Shown piece after piece: positions 23,801-32,297 of a stretch of 64,000 nt of DNA; the first letter of the stretch is position 1, and every line of letters begins with the position of its first letter. The position numbers and the translations under genes are program-made. Location of the stretch: the NCBI RefSeq assembly GCF_011751745.2, contig NZ_CP061170.1:2170001-2234000 (forward strand). The letters are read 5' to 3'. Source of the stretch: Paramicrobacterium fandaimingii (lineage in GTDB: Bacteria; Actinomycetota; Actinomycetes; Actinomycetales; Microbacteriaceae). The notes below the pieces were generated by a model. The model was not told the origin of the DNA. It made no database searches and saw nothing but the letters and a program-made list of their open reading frames with translations.

Positions 23801-25222
23801 TCACCCGGGCGCGCGGCTTTGCCACCGGATGCGGCGCTCCAGCTGAGCGCCCAGAGCGAACAGCGTCGCCTCTTCGCCCGGCCTGCCGATCAGCTGCACA
23901 CCCATTGGGAGCCCGTCTGGCGTCTGGCCGACGGGAAGCGTGATCGCCGGAAGCCCCGCAACGTTCACAAACGAGGTGAACGGCTCATACTCACACTGCT
24001 GTCGAAAATTACGCTCGGGGTCGTCGGCGTCAAACCACCCGAGCGGGCGCGGGGAAAGCGCGAGCGTTGGCGTCAGCACGGCATCGAAGCGGGAGAACTG
24101 CCTGATGACGCTGCGTTCGAACTCGCTCAGGGCGCCGAGCACCGCCGTGAGCTCGCGCGCGCTCATCGCCCGCCCCCGCTCGACCAGGTGCCGCGTGAGC
24201 GGCTCAAGCTGCGTGAGCTGCACGCCGTCGACGGGCAGCGAGGCGGCAGAGGCATGCCAGAGAGCGCGGAAGCGCTCCCCGTAACGGCCGTCGTGCTCGA
24301 GAGCGAACTCCTCGATGCCGTGCCCCATATCCGTATACCGGCTGGCTGCCTCGCTGACAGCCGCCGTCGCCGCCGGGTCGATGACGATGTCAAGCTCGTC
24401 GTCAAATGGCGTATTCGTCAGGATGCCGAGCTGAAAACGCCCCTCGCCACGCACGGCAGCGCCAAGCAGATCCCCGTCGTCGTCATCGGGCGCCCGCAAC
24501 GCGTAGTGATGCGGAATGCGGCCGTTCTCCCGGCCAATCATGGCGTCGAGAAGCAGAGCCGAATCGGCAACGGTGCGCGCGAGAGCGCCCCCGACAGAGA
24601 GCCCGCCGAGCGACGTCACGCCACTGGCAGACGGAATCAGACCCCGCGAAGGCTTGATGCCGACGAGACCGCATGCCGCTGCGGGAATACGTATTGAGCC
24701 ACCGCCGTCGCTGCCGGGCGCGAACGGAAGAATCCGCGCCGCCACCGCAGCTGCGGCGCCCCCGCTTGACCCGCCGACGCCTCGAGTCGCGTCCCACGGG
24801 TTGCGAACCGGTCCCGTCGCGAGCGGCTCCGTGTACCCGGCAAGGCCGAATTCTGGGGTTGCCGTCTTGCCGATGCTGATGGCACCCGCCGCGTCCAGAA
24901 CATCGACAAGTTCGTCGGATGCCGCAGCCACGACGCCGTGGAACGCCCGCGACCCGAAGCCCGTCGCAACTCCTGCCCGGTTGACAAGGTCTTTGTCGGC
25001 GAGGGGCAGCCCCCACAACCGGCCAGTGCGTGCCCGCCCGGACTCCACATCTGCCGCTCGCTGCCGTGCGGCATCCGCAGTCACGGTCACAAACGCGCCA
25101 AGGTGCGCATTCAGCCGCTCCGCTCTGTCGAGTGCGTGCACTGTCACCTCGGTCGGCGACGTATCGCCTGCCTGCAGGGCCCGCCAGAGGTCGAGTGCGC
25201 TCAGATCGTGGAGTTCGGCCAT
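23801..25222 (-). CDS. Amidase (amidase signature family)
   Basis: A 473-residue member of the amidase-signature superfamily. The Ser-cisSer-Lys triad is readable: Lys in LPLADKDL, the cis-Ser in GVGGSSGGAAAAVAA and the nucleophile Ser in SDGGGSIRIPAA. It hydrolyses an amide bond of an unknown substrate; a GatA role is unlikely because gatB/gatC are not adjacent and the C-terminal region differs. TAGCCT (25229-25234) lies exactly 6 nt before the ATG and there is no ribosome binding site, so a leaderless mRNA is expected. It is convergent with the peptide-importer operon, which may be coincidental. Confidence 0.9.
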   Translation of the reverse strand: MAELHDLSALDLWRALQAGDTSPTEVTVHALDRAERLNAHLGAFVTVTADAARQRAADVESGRARTGRLWGLPLADKDLVNRAGVATGFGSRAFHGVVAAASDELVDVLDAAGAISIGKTATPEFGLAGYTEPLATGPVRNPWDATRGVGGSSGGAAAAVAARILPFAPGSDGGGSIRIPAAACGLVGIKPSRGLIPSASGVTSLGGLSVGGALARTVADSALLLDAMIGRENGRIPHHYALRAPDDDDGDLLGAAVRGEGRFQLGILTNTPFDDELDIVIDPAATAAVSEAASRYTDMGHGIEEFALEHDGRYGERFRALWHASAASLPVDGVQLTQLEPLTRHLVERGRAMSARELTAVLGALSEFERSVIRQFSRFDAVLTPTLALSPRPLGWFDADDPERNFRQQCEYEPFTSFVNVAGLPAITLPVGQTPDGLPMGVQLIGRPGEEATLFALGAQLERRIRWQSRAPG

Positions 25223-25250
25223 GCATCGAGGCTACAGTTCGACCCGTGCC

Positions 25251-25802
25251 TCACCGCAACGACAGCTGCAGCAGATGCACGCCGATCCAGGTGCCGAACT
25301 TGCAGCCGACGTTCTCCAGCCGCCCCACACGCCGAAACCCTGCGCGCTCGTGCAGTGCGAGCGACGCCTCGCTGCCGCTATCGCTGATGACCGCAATCAT
25401 CTCGGAGTGGCCAGCCCCGCGGCACGCCACGATGAGTGCGACGAGAAGGCGCCTCCCCAGCCCTCTTCCCGTCGCCAGCGGGTCGATGTAGATCGAGTTC
25501 TCGACGGTCGGACGATAGGCATGCTTGAGCTTCCACGGCGCAGCGTACGCATAGCCGACGACGGTTCCGGATGCGGCTACCGCGACGAGCACCGGGTACC
25601 CCGCCTGCTCGAGCGTCGCGAGCCGCGTGCTCCACTCGTGAGCGTTCATCGGCTGCTCGTCGAACGTGGCATACGAGTGCGCGACGTAGTGCGCGTAGAT
25701 CTCGGCCATGCGCTCCGCATCCGCAGCTGTGGCCCGCCGGATCGTGTGGCCTTCGGTCTGCTGCCCGGTTTCGGGGGCCGCCGTCTCTGCGGGTGCTGTC
25801 AC
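25251..25802 (-). CDS. GNAT family N-acetyltransferase (phosphinothricin acetyltransferase-like)
   Basis: A 183-residue GNAT acyltransferase with the acetyl-CoA pyrophosphate-binding motif A as DPLATGRGLGRRLL, preceded by the VENSIYID strand, and IRRATAADAERMAEIYAHYV at the N-terminus. The arrangement, with YATFDEQP after the first helix and HERAGFRRVGRLENVGCKFGTW near the C-terminus, matches the Pat/MnaT group that acetylates methionine sulfone/sulfoximine or phosphinothricin-like amines. The GTG start at 25802 lies 6 nt after TAGCCT (25809-25814), a leaderless arrangement. It lies 25 nt after the ung gene but has its own promoter. Confidence 0.88.
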   Translation of the reverse strand: MTAPAETAAPETGQQTEGHTIRRATAADAERMAEIYAHYVAHSYATFDEQPMNAHEWSTRLATLEQAGYPVLVAVAASGTVVGYAYAAPWKLKHAYRPTVENSIYIDPLATGRGLGRRLLVALIVACRGAGHSEMIAVISDSGSEASLALHERAGFRRVGRLENVGCKFGTWIGVHLLQLSLR

Positions 25803-25827
25803 ATCGACAGGCTACGCGCGCCACGTT

Positions 25828-26532
25828 TCATGCATGTATCGCGTCGACCCGCCAGTCCACCGGCGCAGCACCCTGCTGTTCAAGAAGCTGGTTCACCCGG
25901 GAGAACGGCCGCGACCCGAAGAATCCGCGCGATGCCGACAGCGGGCTCGGGTGTGCGCTCTCAACGACCGGCGTGTCGCCGAGCATGGGCCGAAGGCTCT
26001 GCGCGTCTCGGCCCCACAGCAGGGCGACGAGCGGGGCGTCGCGTTCGACGAGAATGCGGATGGCGTGCTCGGTCACTCCCTCCCAGCCCTTTCCGCGATG
26101 CGAGGCCGGGGCGCCCGGGGCGACGGTCAGCACACGGTTGAGCAGCATCACGCCGCTGCGTGACCATGCTGTGAGGTCGCCCGTGGCAGCGGGCGGGATG
26201 CCGAGATCGTCGTTCAGCTCGCGGTAGATATTCTGCAGGCTTCGCGGCAATGGCCGCACGTGCGGATCAACAGCGAATGACAGCCCGATCGGGTGCCCGG
26301 GGGTCGGGTACGGGTCTTGGCCGACGATCAGCACGCGCACGTTCGCGAGTGGCTGCTCGAACGCGCGCAGCACCTGGTCGCCGTGCGGGAGGTAGCCGCG
26401 ACCGGCGGCCGTCTCAGCACGCAGAAAATCGCCCATCTGCACAATCGGCCCGGCGACGGGCTCTAGTGCCTTGGCCCAGCCAGCATCCATGGAGCCGGAC
26501 GCCGCAAGCTGCTGCAGGGTCTTCGGGGTCAC
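25828..26532 (-). CDS. ung: Uracil-DNA glycosylase (family 1)
   Basis: A 234-residue base-excision-repair enzyme that removes uracil from DNA. The catalytic water-activating motif is [19 protein letters not shown] with Asp73; the second motif is [19 protein letters not shown] with His194 and the minor-groove Leu loop. The usual GQDPYHGPGQAHGL is replaced by the PTPGHPIGL variant common in actinobacterial Ung. The start overlaps the stop of the S51 peptidase gene by 4 nt, making it the last gene of the SDR - phosphoribosyltransferase - peptidase - ung run. Confidence 0.95.
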   Translation of the reverse strand: MTPKTLQQLAASGSMDAGWAKALEPVAGPIVQMGDFLRAETAAGRGYLPHGDQVLRAFEQPLANVRVLIVGQDPYPTPGHPIGLSFAVDPHVRPLPRSLQNIYRELNDDLGIPPAATGDLTAWSRSGVMLLNRVLTVAPGAPASHRGKGWEGVTEHAIRILVERDAPLVALLWGRDAQSLRPMLGDTPVVESAHPSPLSASRGFFGSRPFSRVNQLLEQQGAAPVDWRVDAIHA

Positions 26533-27233
26533 GACGCTGCCGCCGTGGCGACGGTGACGCCGTGCTCGCCCGGAATCACCTGCCAGATGCTGCCACCGCC
26601 GACGACGTTCAAGCCGCCATCGGTGACAACGAGCGCGGTGTCTTCGTCAATAGCGACTCCGCCGGTCACTAGGCTCGCTTCGGTGGCGGCGATGAGCCGG
26701 GACACGGTGCCCCATTGTGCAGCGTGCACCTCGATCGTGATGTCGACGAGTCCGATTCCCTCGGCGATCTCGAGTTCGCTCTCGGCATCGCTGATCGTCG
26801 GGGGCGCGACGGCGATTCCGCCGATGCTGTACCCGGCGACAAGCGCCTTTTCCGCGGCGATGAGCGCACCGGCCGAGGTTCCAAAGTACGGCGTTCCCTC
26901 GGCGACGCGCCGTCGGATCTCACCGAGCACGGGCTGCAGCGCCCGCAGGTACTCGCGGGGGTCGCCGCCGGAGACGTAGAGCGCATCGATGTCGATGAGG
27001 TCGGCAAGCGCGGCCTCCTGCGACACCCCGTACTCGAGAACGACAGGTTCGCATTCCCCTGCCGCCGTCAACGCGTCGACGATCTCATCTGGCCGGGTCT
27101 TTCGATAGTGCCTGCCCGTGTAGATCACGGCGATGCGGGGAACCGTCGCGTCTCGGCGAGCGCTGCTTCGCGCAGCATCCGCCACGAAATCGGCAAGCGG
27201 CGGTTCGCCTCCCCCGCTCAGATAGATGCTCAC
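26529..27233 (-). CDS. Peptidase S51/cyanophycinase-like Type 1 glutamine amidotransferase fold protein
   Basis: A 234-residue protein related to peptidase E (alpha-aspartyl dipeptidase) and cyanophycinase. The nucleophile elbow is [11 protein letters not shown] with Ser120; [15 protein letters not shown] supplies the oxyanion region. The N-terminus [16 protein letters not shown] is written here with GTG as [10 protein letters not shown]. The GTG start at 27233 overlaps the upstream stop (GTGA). The substrate is unknown. The chain is about the length of peptidase E (229 residues in Salmonella) and shorter than cyanophycinase. Confidence 0.82.
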   Translation of the reverse strand: MSIYLSGGGEPPLADFVADAARSSARRDATVPRIAVIYTGRHYRKTRPDEIVDALTAAGECEPVVLEYGVSQEAALADLIDIDALYVSGGDPREYLRALQPVLGEIRRRVAEGTPYFGTSAGALIAAEKALVAGYSIGGIAVAPPTISDAESELEIAEGIGLVDITIEVHAAQWGTVSRLIAATEASLVTGGVAIDEDTALVVTDGGLNVVGGGSIWQVIPGEHGVTVATAAAS

Positions 27234-27727
27234 GCTGTGGCCTCCACGCTCGGTTCGGCATCGACGGGAGGAAGAGCCGACCAGGGAAAGGTGATCCATT
27301 TGTCTGTGCGGCGCCACACGAAGTCCGGCTCGAGCACGGTGCGCGGCTTCGAGTACAGCGTCACCGAGCGCACATCGGCGCCGTGCCTGCCGAGCAGCTC
27401 GACGACGAGGGCGAGCGTCTTTCCCGAGTCAGAGACGTCGTCGACGAGAAGCACGCGCTTGCCCGCGAGGCTCGGGGCATCGAGGGCTGGCGGCAGAACG
27501 ACGGGCTCGGGAAGCGTCTCATGGATGTCTGTGTAGAACTCAACGTTGATGCTGCCGCAGTTCTTTGTGCCAAGCGCATAGGCGATCGATCCGGCGAGCA
27601 GCAGCCCTCCGCGCGCGACGGCGACGACAATGTCTGGGCGAGGGCCGTCGTCAAGCACCTGGCGAGCCAGGGCGCGCGATGCCTCGCCGAAGTCGGTCCA
27701 CGTCAGTACTTCGCGTTCTTGGCTCAT
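27230..27727 (-). CDS. Phosphoribosyltransferase family protein
   Basis: A 165-residue type I phosphoribosyltransferase. The PRPP-binding motif is VLLVDDVSDSGKTL (about residues 91-104) and the pyrophosphate loop VAVARGGLLLAG precedes it. Size and the C-terminal KWITFPW, typical of xanthine/hypoxanthine-guanine phosphoribosyltransferases such as Gpt, suggest a purine-salvage role, but base specificity cannot be assigned. It overlaps the SDR gene upstream and the S51 gene downstream by 4 nt each. Confidence 0.88.
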   Translation of the reverse strand: MSQEREVLTWTDFGEASRALARQVLDDGPRPDIVVAVARGGLLLAGSIAYALGTKNCGSINVEFYTDIHETLPEPVVLPPALDAPSLAGKRVLLVDDVSDSGKTLALVVELLGRHGADVRSVTLYSKPRTVLEPDFVWRRTDKWITFPWSALPPVDAEPSVEATA

Positions 27728-28500
27728 GTCGTTACCTTCAGCTCTCCTCTGACGAGTTTGTGGGGCGCCGCCTGCGCGACGGGCTTCACCGTGATCTGGT
27801 CGATGTTGACGTGCGCGGGCAGCTCAAGCGAATGCGCGATCGTCTCGGCGATGTCGTCTGCGGTGAGCGGATGCGGCACGTCGGCGTAGACGGCATCCGC
27901 CGCTTTCTTGTCGCCTCCGAGCCGAACAAGCGAGAATTCCTCGGTGTGCACGAGCCCGGGCGCCACGTCGATGACCCGAATCGGCTCGCCAGCGAGCTCG
28001 AGGCGAAGCACCTGCAGCAGGGCACGCTGCGCGAACTTCGCGGCGTTGTACCCGCCGCCCTTCTCGTACGCGACCTGCCCGGCGATGGAGGTGACACCAA
28101 GAATGGATGCCGCGCCTCCCTGCTCGATCGAGGCGCGAAGCACCGGCAGCAGCGCAGAGACCACGCGCTTCGTGCCCAGAACGTTCACATCGAACATGCG
28201 CGCCCAATCGTCGACATCGGACTCTTCGACAGTGTCGAGCCCCAGCGCACCGCCCGCGTTGCTCACCAGCACATCGGCGCCGCCCGACTCGGCGACGTAT
28301 GCGGCGAGCGCGTCGACATCTGCCTGGTCTGTGACGTCGCACACACGTACGTCGGCTCCCGTTGCGCGCTTCAGCTCCTCGAGGCGATCGGCCCGTCTGG
28401 CGACGCCGACGACGTCCCATCCCCGATGTGCCAACTGAGCGACTGTCGCCCATCCGATTCCTGAACTTGCTCCTGTGACGACGGCGCGGCGAAAGGTCAT
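27724..28500 (-). CDS. Short-chain dehydrogenase/reductase (SDR)
   Basis: A 258-residue classical SDR oxidoreductase of the YdfG/serine 3-dehydrogenase-like type. The NAD(P)-binding motif is VVTGASSGIGWAT, the NAG motif is LVSNAGGALG, the catalytic Ser is in LGVTSIAGQ and the YxxxK motif is GYNAAKFAQRAL. ATG 28500 is taken as start because TAGTCT (28508-28513) sits 7 nt upstream, giving a leaderless mRNA; the open frame continues upstream into the phosphotransferase gene but lacks start signals. First gene of the four-gene run ending with ung. Confidence 0.9.
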   Translation of the reverse strand: MTFRRAVVTGASSGIGWATVAQLAHRGWDVVGVARRADRLEELKRATGADVRVCDVTDQADVDALAAYVAESGGADVLVSNAGGALGLDTVEESDVDDWARMFDVNVLGTKRVVSALLPVLRASIEQGGAASILGVTSIAGQVAYEKGGGYNAAKFAQRALLQVLRLELAGEPIRVIDVAPGLVHTEEFSLVRLGGDKKAADAVYADVPHPLTADDIAETIAHSLELPAHVNIDQITVKPVAQAAPHKLVRGELKVTT

Positions 28501-28510
28501 GTTCTTAAGA

Positions 28511-29449
28511 CTATGTGGTTGTGTGGCCCTGCTCCACTCGCTCGCGCACCCATGCGAGCGCCGCCTCACCCTCGGCTCGCTGAAACGCCCGCAGCGTCGG
28601 CATGAAAGGCGGTGCCGGTCTCCGAGCCTTGTCGAGAAAGTGCCCAGCCAGGCCCGCGAGCACAGCGGTGATCGCGTCGTCTGCGGCCCCGGCGAAGATC
28701 GGATGCGCCGTCACGAGTCGGTTGGCATCGATCGGCTCCGCGCGCAGGCGAGCGTCAATCAAGTAGGCGAGTGCGTCGAACCATCGGCAGCCGATCGTCG
28801 CCCAGGGCCAGTCGACGATGCGAACAGTGCCATCCGCTTCAACAAGAAGGTTATCTGCGCGCGTATCGCAGTGCAGCAGCCAGTCGCCGCGCAGCGCCTC
28901 CGTTGCGCCGGAGGCAAGCTCGGCGAGCGCGTCACAATGAGCAGAGGCCCACGGGGGAAGATCAGCATCCGACGCGTCGATCAGACTCGTCCACGCCGTC
29001 ATGTTCTCCGCCTCGTCATCGGCCACGATGGGAAGCCCGTGACCGTCGGCAAGGCGCGGCAGAGACGCGAGCGCATCGAGAACTCGCTCGGTATCCCCGG
29101 GCCGACCATCGGGGTGCCTGCCCTCGACATCATCGATGACAAGTGCGAACCAATTCTCATCTTCGGCCGTGCCGATCAGTCCCGGCGCCACAGGGCCAAG
29201 CGGAATCGTGTCGAGAATGCTCGCCTCACGCCGATGCAGCGCGACGGTTTCTTCGTTGCGCCGCCGATCGGCGGCCTTCACGAAGGCGCAGCCCCCGTCT
29301 GCCGTCGACACGCGGGCCGCGATACCTGTCGAAAATCCTCGCGGCTGGCTGTCTGCCGAAACGACGTCGCCGATCACTCTCGAGATTTCGGCGATCAGGT
29401 TCTCGGGCAGGTCCGACCAGATCTGACGTGTGTGAGTCGCAGCATCCAT
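28511..29449 (-). CDS. Phosphotransferase enzyme family protein (APH-like)
   Basis: A 312-residue aminoglycoside-phosphotransferase/choline-kinase fold protein. The catalytic loop reads LLHCDTRADNLLVE (Brenner-like HxDxxxxN with Asp and Asn) and the metal-binding DFG equivalent is IVDWPWATIG. The N-lobe lysine is probably in GGCAFVKAADRR. The substrate is unknown; resistance should not be assumed. TAAAAT (29456-29461) lies 6 nt before the ATG with no Shine-Dalgarno, the clearest leaderless promoter on this strand. It is divergent from metY. Confidence 0.87.
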   Translation of the reverse strand: MDAATHTRQIWSDLPENLIAEISRVIGDVVSADSQPRGFSTGIAARVSTADGGCAFVKAADRRRNEETVALHRREASILDTIPLGPVAPGLIGTAEDENWFALVIDDVEGRHPDGRPGDTERVLDALASLPRLADGHGLPIVADDEAENMTAWTSLIDASDADLPPWASAHCDALAELASGATEALRGDWLLHCDTRADNLLVEADGTVRIVDWPWATIGCRWFDALAYLIDARLRAEPIDANRLVTAHPIFAGAADDAITAVLAGLAGHFLDKARRPAPPFMPTLRAFQRAEGEAALAWVRERVEQGHTTT

Positions 29450-29481
29450 CTGCAGATTTTAGCGGCAGCCGCCACACGAAG

Positions 29482-29491
29482 ATGACGTCAT
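29482..29491. promoter_or_regulatory. Palindrome in the metY upstream region
   Basis: ATGACGTCAT is a perfect 10-bp palindrome in the 138-nt region between the divergent phosphotransferase and metY genes. It ends 13 nt upstream of the proposed metY -35. It could be an operator; it does not match the TAGAC-N6-GTCTA type of McbR sites known from Corynebacterium. Confidence 0.35.
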
Positions 29492-29504
29492 GTTTCGCCG
29501 CCCC

Positions 29505-29533
29505 TTGGCCTTCCGCGTGCGCGAACGTACTCT
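29505..29533 (+). promoter_or_regulatory. Candidate promoter of metY
   Basis: -35 TTGGCC (29505-29510), 17-nt spacer, -10 TACTCT (29528-29533). A transcript beginning near 29540 would have a ~48-nt leader with AGAGGA before the ATG at 29588. I see no S-adenosylmethionine riboswitch in it. Confidence 0.5.
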
Positions 29534-29587
29534 CGGATGTACAAGCCACACGTCTCAGCGACCCCCAACCCACGACAGAGGACAATC

Positions 29588-30910
29588 ATGACCGACGCAC
29601 ATTCGGACTGGAAGTTCGAGACCCTTCAGATTCACGCAGGCGCGGCACCCGACCCCGTCACCAAGGCCAGGGCAACGCCGATCTACCAGACGACGAGCTA
29701 TGTGTTCGACAACACCGAGCACGCCAAGAACCTCTTCGCGCTTGCCGAGTTCGGCAACATCTACACCCGCATTCAGAACCCGACGCAAGACGTCGTCGAG
29801 CAGCGCATGGCAGCCCTTGAGGGCGGAACGGGAGCACTGCTGCTCGCGTCAGGCCAGGCAGCATCGACCTTCTCGATTCTCAACATCGCCCAGGCAGGCG
29901 ACCACATCGTCTCGTCGTCGTCGATCTACGGTGGAACGTACAACCTGTTCAAGTACACGCTGGCAAAGCTGGGCATCGAGGTGACCTTCGTCGAAGACCA
30001 GGACGACCTCGAGGAATGGCGCCGCGCCATCCGTCCCAATACAAAGGCGCTCTTCGCCGAGACGATCGGGAACCCGCGCATCAACGTGCTTGACATCTCC
30101 GGCGTCGCCGAGGTCGGCCACTCGCACGACGTTCCGCTGATCGTCGACAACACGATCGCGACGCCATACCTCATCCGTCCGCTCGATTACGGCGCAGACA
30201 TCGTCGTGCACTCGGCAACGAAATTTCTCGGAGGACACGGCACCGTCATCGGCGGCGTCATCGTCGACGGTGGAAAGTTCGAGTGGTCAAAGCACGTCGA
30301 CAAGTTCCCGGGCCTCACCGAACCCGACCCGTCGTACCACGGCGCCAGCTACACGACGGTGCTCGGCGATTCGATCGCCTACATCATCAAGGCGCGCGTG
30401 CAACTGCTGCGCGACCTCGGCTCGGCAATCGCACCGGCAAGCGCATGGCAGCTCATTCAGGGCATCGAGACGCTGTCACTGCGCATTGAACGCCACGTTC
30501 AGAATGCGCAGGAGATCGCCGAGTGGCTCGAGGCGCACCCGGACATCGCCAGCGTGAGCTACTCCGGCCTCCCGTCGAGCCCCTGGTACGAGAAGGCAAA
30601 CCACTACGCACCCAAGGGCGTTGGGGCTGTTCTTTCGTTCGAGCTCAAGGGCGGCGCCGACGCAGGTCGCGCCTTCGTGAACAGCCTTCAGCTGTTCTCG
30701 CATCTGGCGAACATCGGCGACGTGCGCTCGCTCGTGATTCACCCGGCATCGACGACGCACTCGCAGCTCTCCCCCGAGCAGCAGCTCACCGCTGGCGTCA
30801 CGCCGGGGCTGGTACGGCTGTCCGTCGGACTCGAGAACCTTGACGACCTCAAGGCCGACCTCGAGCAGGCATTCACCACGGCCCGCGAGGTGTCGCAGGC
30901 TTCGCGCTGA
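29588..30910 (+). CDS. metY: O-acetylhomoserine aminocarboxypropyltransferase (sulfhydrylase)
   Basis: A 440-residue PLP enzyme of the Cys/Met metabolism family that makes homocysteine from O-acetylhomoserine and sulfide. Landmarks are FETLQIHAGAAPDPVTKARATPIYQTTSY (in parts: LQIHAG, RATPIYQTTSYVF), YTRIQNPTQDVVEQR, and the PLP lysine Lys212 in VHSATKFLGGHG. The length and the extra segment near KFEWSKHVDKFPGL are typical of MetY rather than MetB. ATG 29588 has AGAGGA 5 nt upstream; an in-frame ATG at 29537 lacks one. metX follows after a strong terminator, placing the two steps of direct sulfhydrylation side by side. Confidence 0.95.
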   Translation: MTDAHSDWKFETLQIHAGAAPDPVTKARATPIYQTTSYVFDNTEHAKNLFALAEFGNIYTRIQNPTQDVVEQRMAALEGGTGALLLASGQAASTFSILNIAQAGDHIVSSSSIYGGTYNLFKYTLAKLGIEVTFVEDQDDLEEWRRAIRPNTKALFAETIGNPRINVLDISGVAEVGHSHDVPLIVDNTIATPYLIRPLDYGADIVVHSATKFLGGHGTVIGGVIVDGGKFEWSKHVDKFPGLTEPDPSYHGASYTTVLGDSIAYIIKARVQLLRDLGSAIAPASAWQLIQGIETLSLRIERHVQNAQEIAEWLEAHPDIASVSYSGLPSSPWYEKANHYAPKGVGAVLSFELKGGADAGRAFVNSLQLFSHLANIGDVRSLVIHPASTTHSQLSPEQQLTAGVTPGLVRLSVGLENLDDLKADLEQAFTTAREVSQASR

Positions 30911-30922
30911 GTCGACAGTCAC

Positions 30923-30957
30923 CAGAGGGGCGGATGCTGACGGCATCCGCCCCTCTG
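30923..30957 (+). terminator. Strong hairpin terminator after metY
   Basis: A 15-bp perfect stem (CAGAGGGGCGGATGC with GCATCCGCCCCTCTG) around a TGACG loop begins 13 nt after the metY stop. It separates metY from metX, so the two are not simply one transcript. Confidence 0.85.
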
Positions 30958-31033
30958 TCGTTCTCACGGCGGATGCGGTGGCCGCGACCGTAACAATGCC
31001 CTGGCGCTCAGACAGGGACGACAGAATGAGTCC

Positions 31034-32239
31034 ATGGACTCGCAGCGCCTCGATGACACCGTGCCATGGAGCTTCATCACCGAAGCTGACAGCCGCACCG
31101 TCATCGGACGCCCTCCGGCAACGGGGGCCTGGCGAGACGGCGACCCCTCAGGACGTCGCCAGTTCGCCCCGCTCGGCGCGTTCTCGTGTGAAGCGGGCGC
31201 AGCCCTTCCATTTGTGCGCATCGCGTACGAAACCTGGGGCACCCTCAACGAGAATCGCGACAATGCAATTCTCATTCTGCACGCGCTGACGGGCGACTCG
31301 CACGTTCGCGGGCCCGCTGGAGACGGCCACCCCACGGCCGGTTGGTGGGAAGAGATCGTCGGGCCGCAGAAGGTGATCGACACCGATCGCTACTTCGTCG
31401 TGGCGCCGAATATGCTGGGCGGCTGCCAGGGTTCGACAGGGCCAGCGAGCTTTGCGCCAGACGGCGCCGAATGGGGCGCTCGTTTTCCCTACACGACAAT
31501 CCGCGACCAGGTTGACGCACAGGCTCGGCTCGCCGACCTGCTCGAGATTGACGTCTGGGCGGCCGTCGTCGGCGGGTCGATGGGCGGCATGCACGCTCTC
31601 GAGTGGGGAGCAATGTTTCCCGATCGCGTACAGCGTCTGGCGATCCTCGCGGCGCCACCTGAGACAACGGCAGATCAGATCGCCCAGAACACCGTGCAGA
31701 TCGAAGCGATTCGCACCGACCCGCACTTTCACGGCGGCGCGTACTACGACGCGACAGACGGCAACGGGCCCTACCGCGGTCTCGCGCTCGCGCGTCGGCT
31801 CGCCATGATCAACTATCGAAGTCCCCATGAGCTCAATTCGCGCTTCGCCCGTTCATGGCAATCCGAGATCAGCCCCCTCGGCAACGGCGGCCGCTTCGCC
31901 GTCGAGTCCTACATCGATTTTCACGGCAACAAGTTCACTCGCCGCTTCGATGCGAACAGCTACTCGGTGCTCGTCGAGGCAATGAACTCACACGACGTCG
32001 GTCGTGGCCGCGGCGGCATCGACGAGGCATGCTCCCGCGTGACGATGCCAACGCTCGTCCTCGGAATCGACAGCGACAGGCTCTTCCCTGTCTCTGGACA
32101 AGACGTCATCGCCGCAGCCGTTCCCGGAAACATCGACGGAGACAAACCGATGGTCATCAGTTCCGATTTCGGCCACGACGCGTTTCTCATTGAAAATGCG
32201 CTTGTCTCTCGGCAATTGGCACGTCTTCTCAGCGTCTGA
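31034..32239 (+). CDS. metX: Homoserine O-acetyltransferase
   Basis: A 401-residue alpha/beta-hydrolase-fold transferase that acetylates homoserine with acetyl-CoA for methionine synthesis. The nucleophile elbow is VVGGSMGGMHALEW with Ser182; the acid and His are in VLGIDSDRLFP and SSDFGHDAFL. Other signatures are RIAYETWGTLNENRDNAILI and PNMLGGCQGSTGPAS. The ATG has no ribosome binding site, but CAGAAT (31022-31027) is 6 nt upstream, indicating a leaderless mRNA distinct from metY. Confidence 0.95.
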   Translation: MDSQRLDDTVPWSFITEADSRTVIGRPPATGAWRDGDPSGRRQFAPLGAFSCEAGAALPFVRIAYETWGTLNENRDNAILILHALTGDSHVRGPAGDGHPTAGWWEEIVGPQKVIDTDRYFVVAPNMLGGCQGSTGPASFAPDGAEWGARFPYTTIRDQVDAQARLADLLEIDVWAAVVGGSMGGMHALEWGAMFPDRVQRLAILAAPPETTADQIAQNTVQIEAIRTDPHFHGGAYYDATDGNGPYRGLALARRLAMINYRSPHELNSRFARSWQSEISPLGNGGRFAVESYIDFHGNKFTRRFDANSYSVLVEAMNSHDVGRGRGGIDEACSRVTMPTLVLGIDSDRLFPVSGQDVIAAAVPGNIDGDKPMVISSDFGHDAFLIENALVSRQLARLLSV

Positions 32240-32242
32240 CCA

Positions 32243-32266
32243 GCAACCCCATAAACTGAGGGTTGC
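32243..32266 (+). terminator. Small hairpin after metX
   Basis: GCAACCC and GGGTTGC pair around a 10-nt A/T-rich loop 4 nt after the metX stop. A weak terminator, also close to the start of the histidine kinase gene, so it may sit in that gene's leader instead. Confidence 0.4.
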
Positions 32267-32297
32267 AGGCGCGAGACGTTCGTGAGGGGTGAGGCGC

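Noticed and set aside
24516..26141. A 541-codon open frame antisense to the amidase, GNAT and ung genes
   Set aside because: It spans three well-supported genes on the other strand and has shadow-like Arg/Ala/Pro composition with no recognisable motif.
28511..29449. Calling the APH-fold gene an aminoglycoside resistance gene
   Set aside because: The fold is shared by many kinases of small molecules, the context is housekeeping, and no specific resistance-family signature is visible.
29450..29587. A S-adenosylmethionine riboswitch upstream of metY
   Set aside because: The predicted leader is only ~48 nt and contains none of the conserved SAM-I, SAM-II or SAM-IV core segments.
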